This document shows, piece after piece, positions 6,364 to 7,811 of a stretch of DNA of 7,811 nt (position 1 is the first letter of the stretch; every line of letters starts with the position of its first letter). The notes beneath the pieces are model-generated. The model did no database searches, was not told the origin of the DNA, and saw only the letters and a list, made by a program, of their open reading frames with translations. The translations under genes were made by a program, and so were the position numbers. Source of the DNA: JBBDSJ01 sp040905025 (lineage in GTDB: Bacteria; Pseudomonadota; Gammaproteobacteria; Methylohalomonadales; Methylohalomonadaceae); assembly GCA_040905025.1 (NCBI GenBank), contig JBBDSJ010000050.1:1-7811 (forward strand), in the 5' to 3' direction.

Positions 6364-7811
6364 ATGTGCGGAATCATTGGTATTGTTGGCAAATCACCGG
6401 TCAATCAGCAAATCTTTGACGGCTTGACGGTTTTGCAGCACCGTGGCCAGGATGCTGCCGGTATGGTGACTTATCATGATGGCCGCCTGAATCTGCGCAA
6501 GGACAATGGCATGGTGCGCGATGTGTTCCATACGCGGCACATGTTGAACCTCAAGGGCAATATCGGTATCGGCCATGTGCGTTATCCCACCGCCGGCTGC
6601 TCATCAGCCGCCGAAGCGCAGCCGTTCTATGTCAGTTCTCCCTACGGTATCTGTCTTGCCCATAATGGCAATCTCACCAACAGTGAATCACTGCGGCGGG
6701 ATTTGTTCCTCGAAGATCTGCGTCACCTGAATACCGATTCGGATTCCGAAGTATTGCTGAACGTGTTTGCGCATGAATTGCAGCAGCTCGGCAAGTTGCG
6801 GCTGGAAGTTGATGATGTATTCAGTGCCGTGCATGCCCTGCATAAACGTTGCCGTGGTGGTTACGCTGCAATCGCGATGATTCGCGGCTTTGGCATTCTG
6901 GCGTTTCGTGATCCGCACGGCATCCGGCCGGTTGTATTCGGTCAGCGCGAGACGGAAGCCGGCATGGAATACATTATTGCGTCTGAAAGTGTTGCAGTAT
7001 CCGTGCTTGGATTTGAACTGATCCGCGATCTGGATCCGGGCGAAGCAATATTCATTACTGCCAATGGTAAATTGAATACACGCCAGTGTGCGGACAATCC
7101 TGAATTCAGGCCGTGTATTTTTGAACACGTATACCTGGCGCGGCCGGATTCCATTATTGACGGTATCTCTGTGTACAAGGCCCGCTTACGCATGGGTGAG
7201 AAGTTGGCAGATAAAATTCTGCGACTGCGTCCGGACCATGACATTGATGTTGTGATCCCGATCCCTGATACCAGCCGCACCGCGGCCTTGCCGCTGGCCT
7301 ATCAACTGGGTGTCAAGTATCGCGAGGGGTTTGTCAAGAATCGCTACATTCCGCGCACATTCATTATGCCGGGGCAGGAAGTACGGAAAAAGTCTGTGCG
7401 CCAGAAACTCAATACGATTGAACTGGAGTTCAGAGGCAAGAATGTACTGCTGGTCGACGATTCAATTGTCCGTGGAACCACGTCCCGCGAGATTGTACAG
7501 ATGGCGCGGGAAGCCGGTGCCCGTAAAGTCTATGTAGCATCGGCAGCACCACCGGTACGTTATCCGAATGTGTATGGTATCGATATGCCGGCGGCGAACG
7601 AGTTTATTGCACATGGCCGCAGCGAAGATGAGGTATGCAAGGAAATCGGTGCTGACTGGCTGATTTATCAGGATATTGACGATTTGATCGAAGCGGCACG
7701 CAAAGGCAACCCGAAAATCACGCAGTTTGATACTTCCTGTTTTACCGGTGACTATGTGACCGGTGATATCAGCGAGGAATATTTGCAGCAGATATCCAGC
7801 GAGCGTAATGA
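6364..7811 (+). CDS. purF: Amidophosphoribosyltransferase, 3'-truncated by window edge
   Basis: PurF transfers the amide nitrogen of glutamine to PRPP to give 5-phosphoribosylamine, the first committed step of purine synthesis. I translated the frame by hand from 6364 to the window end: 482 complete codons without a stop, against about 505 in E. coli, so roughly 20 residues lie outside. The N-terminal Ntn glutaminase domain begins MCGIIGIVG, with C2 becoming the N-terminal nucleophile after Met removal; there is no propeptide, as in the E. coli type. Other glutaminase motifs are RGQDAAG (27-33), HVRYPT (71-76), HNGN (100-103) and SDSE (126-129). The phosphoribosyltransferase domain has YIPRTFIMPGQEVR (328-341) and the PRPP loop VLLVDDSIVRGTT (361-373). 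It starts one base after cvpA ends. No PurR-like operator was recognised upstream of cvpA or purF. Confidence 0.97.
   Translation, partial: MCGIIGIVGKSPVNQQIFDGLTVLQHRGQDAAGMVTYHDGRLNLRKDNGMVRDVFHTRHMLNLKGNIGIGHVRYPTAGCSSAAEAQPFYVSSPYGICLAHNGNLTNSESLRRDLFLEDLRHLNTDSDSEVLLNVFAHELQQLGKLRLEVDDVFSAVHALHKRCRGGYAAIAMIRGFGILAFRDPHGIRPVVFGQRETEAGMEYIIASESVAVSVLGFELIRDLDPGEAIFITANGKLNTRQCADNPEFRPCIFEHVYLARPDSIIDGISVYKARLRMGEKLADKILRLRPDHDIDVVIPIPDTSRTAALPLAYQLGVKYREGFVKNRYIPRTFIMPGQEVRKKSVRQKLNTIELEFRGKNVLLVDDSIVRGTTSREIVQMAREAGARKVYVASAAPPVRYPNVYGIDMPAANEFIAHGRSEDEVCKEIGADWLIYQDIDDLIEAARKGNPKITQFDTSCFTGDYVTGDISEEYLQQISSERN

Overview
The window is a tightly packed, one-direction block of core metabolic genes from a proteobacterium, most likely a gammaproteobacterium. 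The order is trpF (5' end outside), trpB, a 100-N gap, trpA, accD, folC, a dedD-type SPOR protein, cvpA and purF (3' end outside). trpF-accD-folC-dedD-cvpA-purF is a familiar gamma/betaproteobacterial gene order, and having trpBA between trpF and accD is also common. DedD and CvpA look gammaproteobacterial in character, but I cannot place the genus. The exactly 100-base N run suggests a scaffolded draft or metagenome assembly.

Layout: 1-603 trpF and 590-1800 trpB (overlapping by 14 bases) encode late tryptophan synthesis. 1801-1900 is unsequenced and hides the end of trpB. 1901-2014 is a conspicuously AT-rich stretch without a recognisable gene. 2015-2836 trpA follows, then 2855-3748 accD (carboxyltransferase beta subunit for malonyl-CoA) and 3766-5085 folC (folate synthesis and polyglutamylation). 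5127-5738 is dedD (septal peptidoglycan binding), 5790-6362 cvpA (inner-membrane protein) and 6364-7811 purF (first committed purine step). Apart from the trpB-trpA junction, every gene boundary is an overlap or a spacer of about 50 bases or less, so most of the block is probably co-transcribed. No tRNA, rRNA, CRISPR array, insertion sequence or complete terminator is visible.

The genes link anabolic pathways that share precursors. TrpF handles a PRPP-derived intermediate and PurF consumes PRPP directly. FolC makes the folate cofactors used in purine synthesis, AccD feeds membrane lipid synthesis, and DedD acts at the division septum. All enzymes whose active sites can be read look intact.

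I found no previously undescribed system in the readable sequence. The one anomalous spot is the trpB-trpA junction. It combines an assembly gap, a sharp GC drop (43 of 114 bases G/C in 1901-2014, against 35 of 60 in 60-base samples on either side), a possible right arm of a terminator, and frames that run open out of the gap. Anything unexpected would be hidden there.
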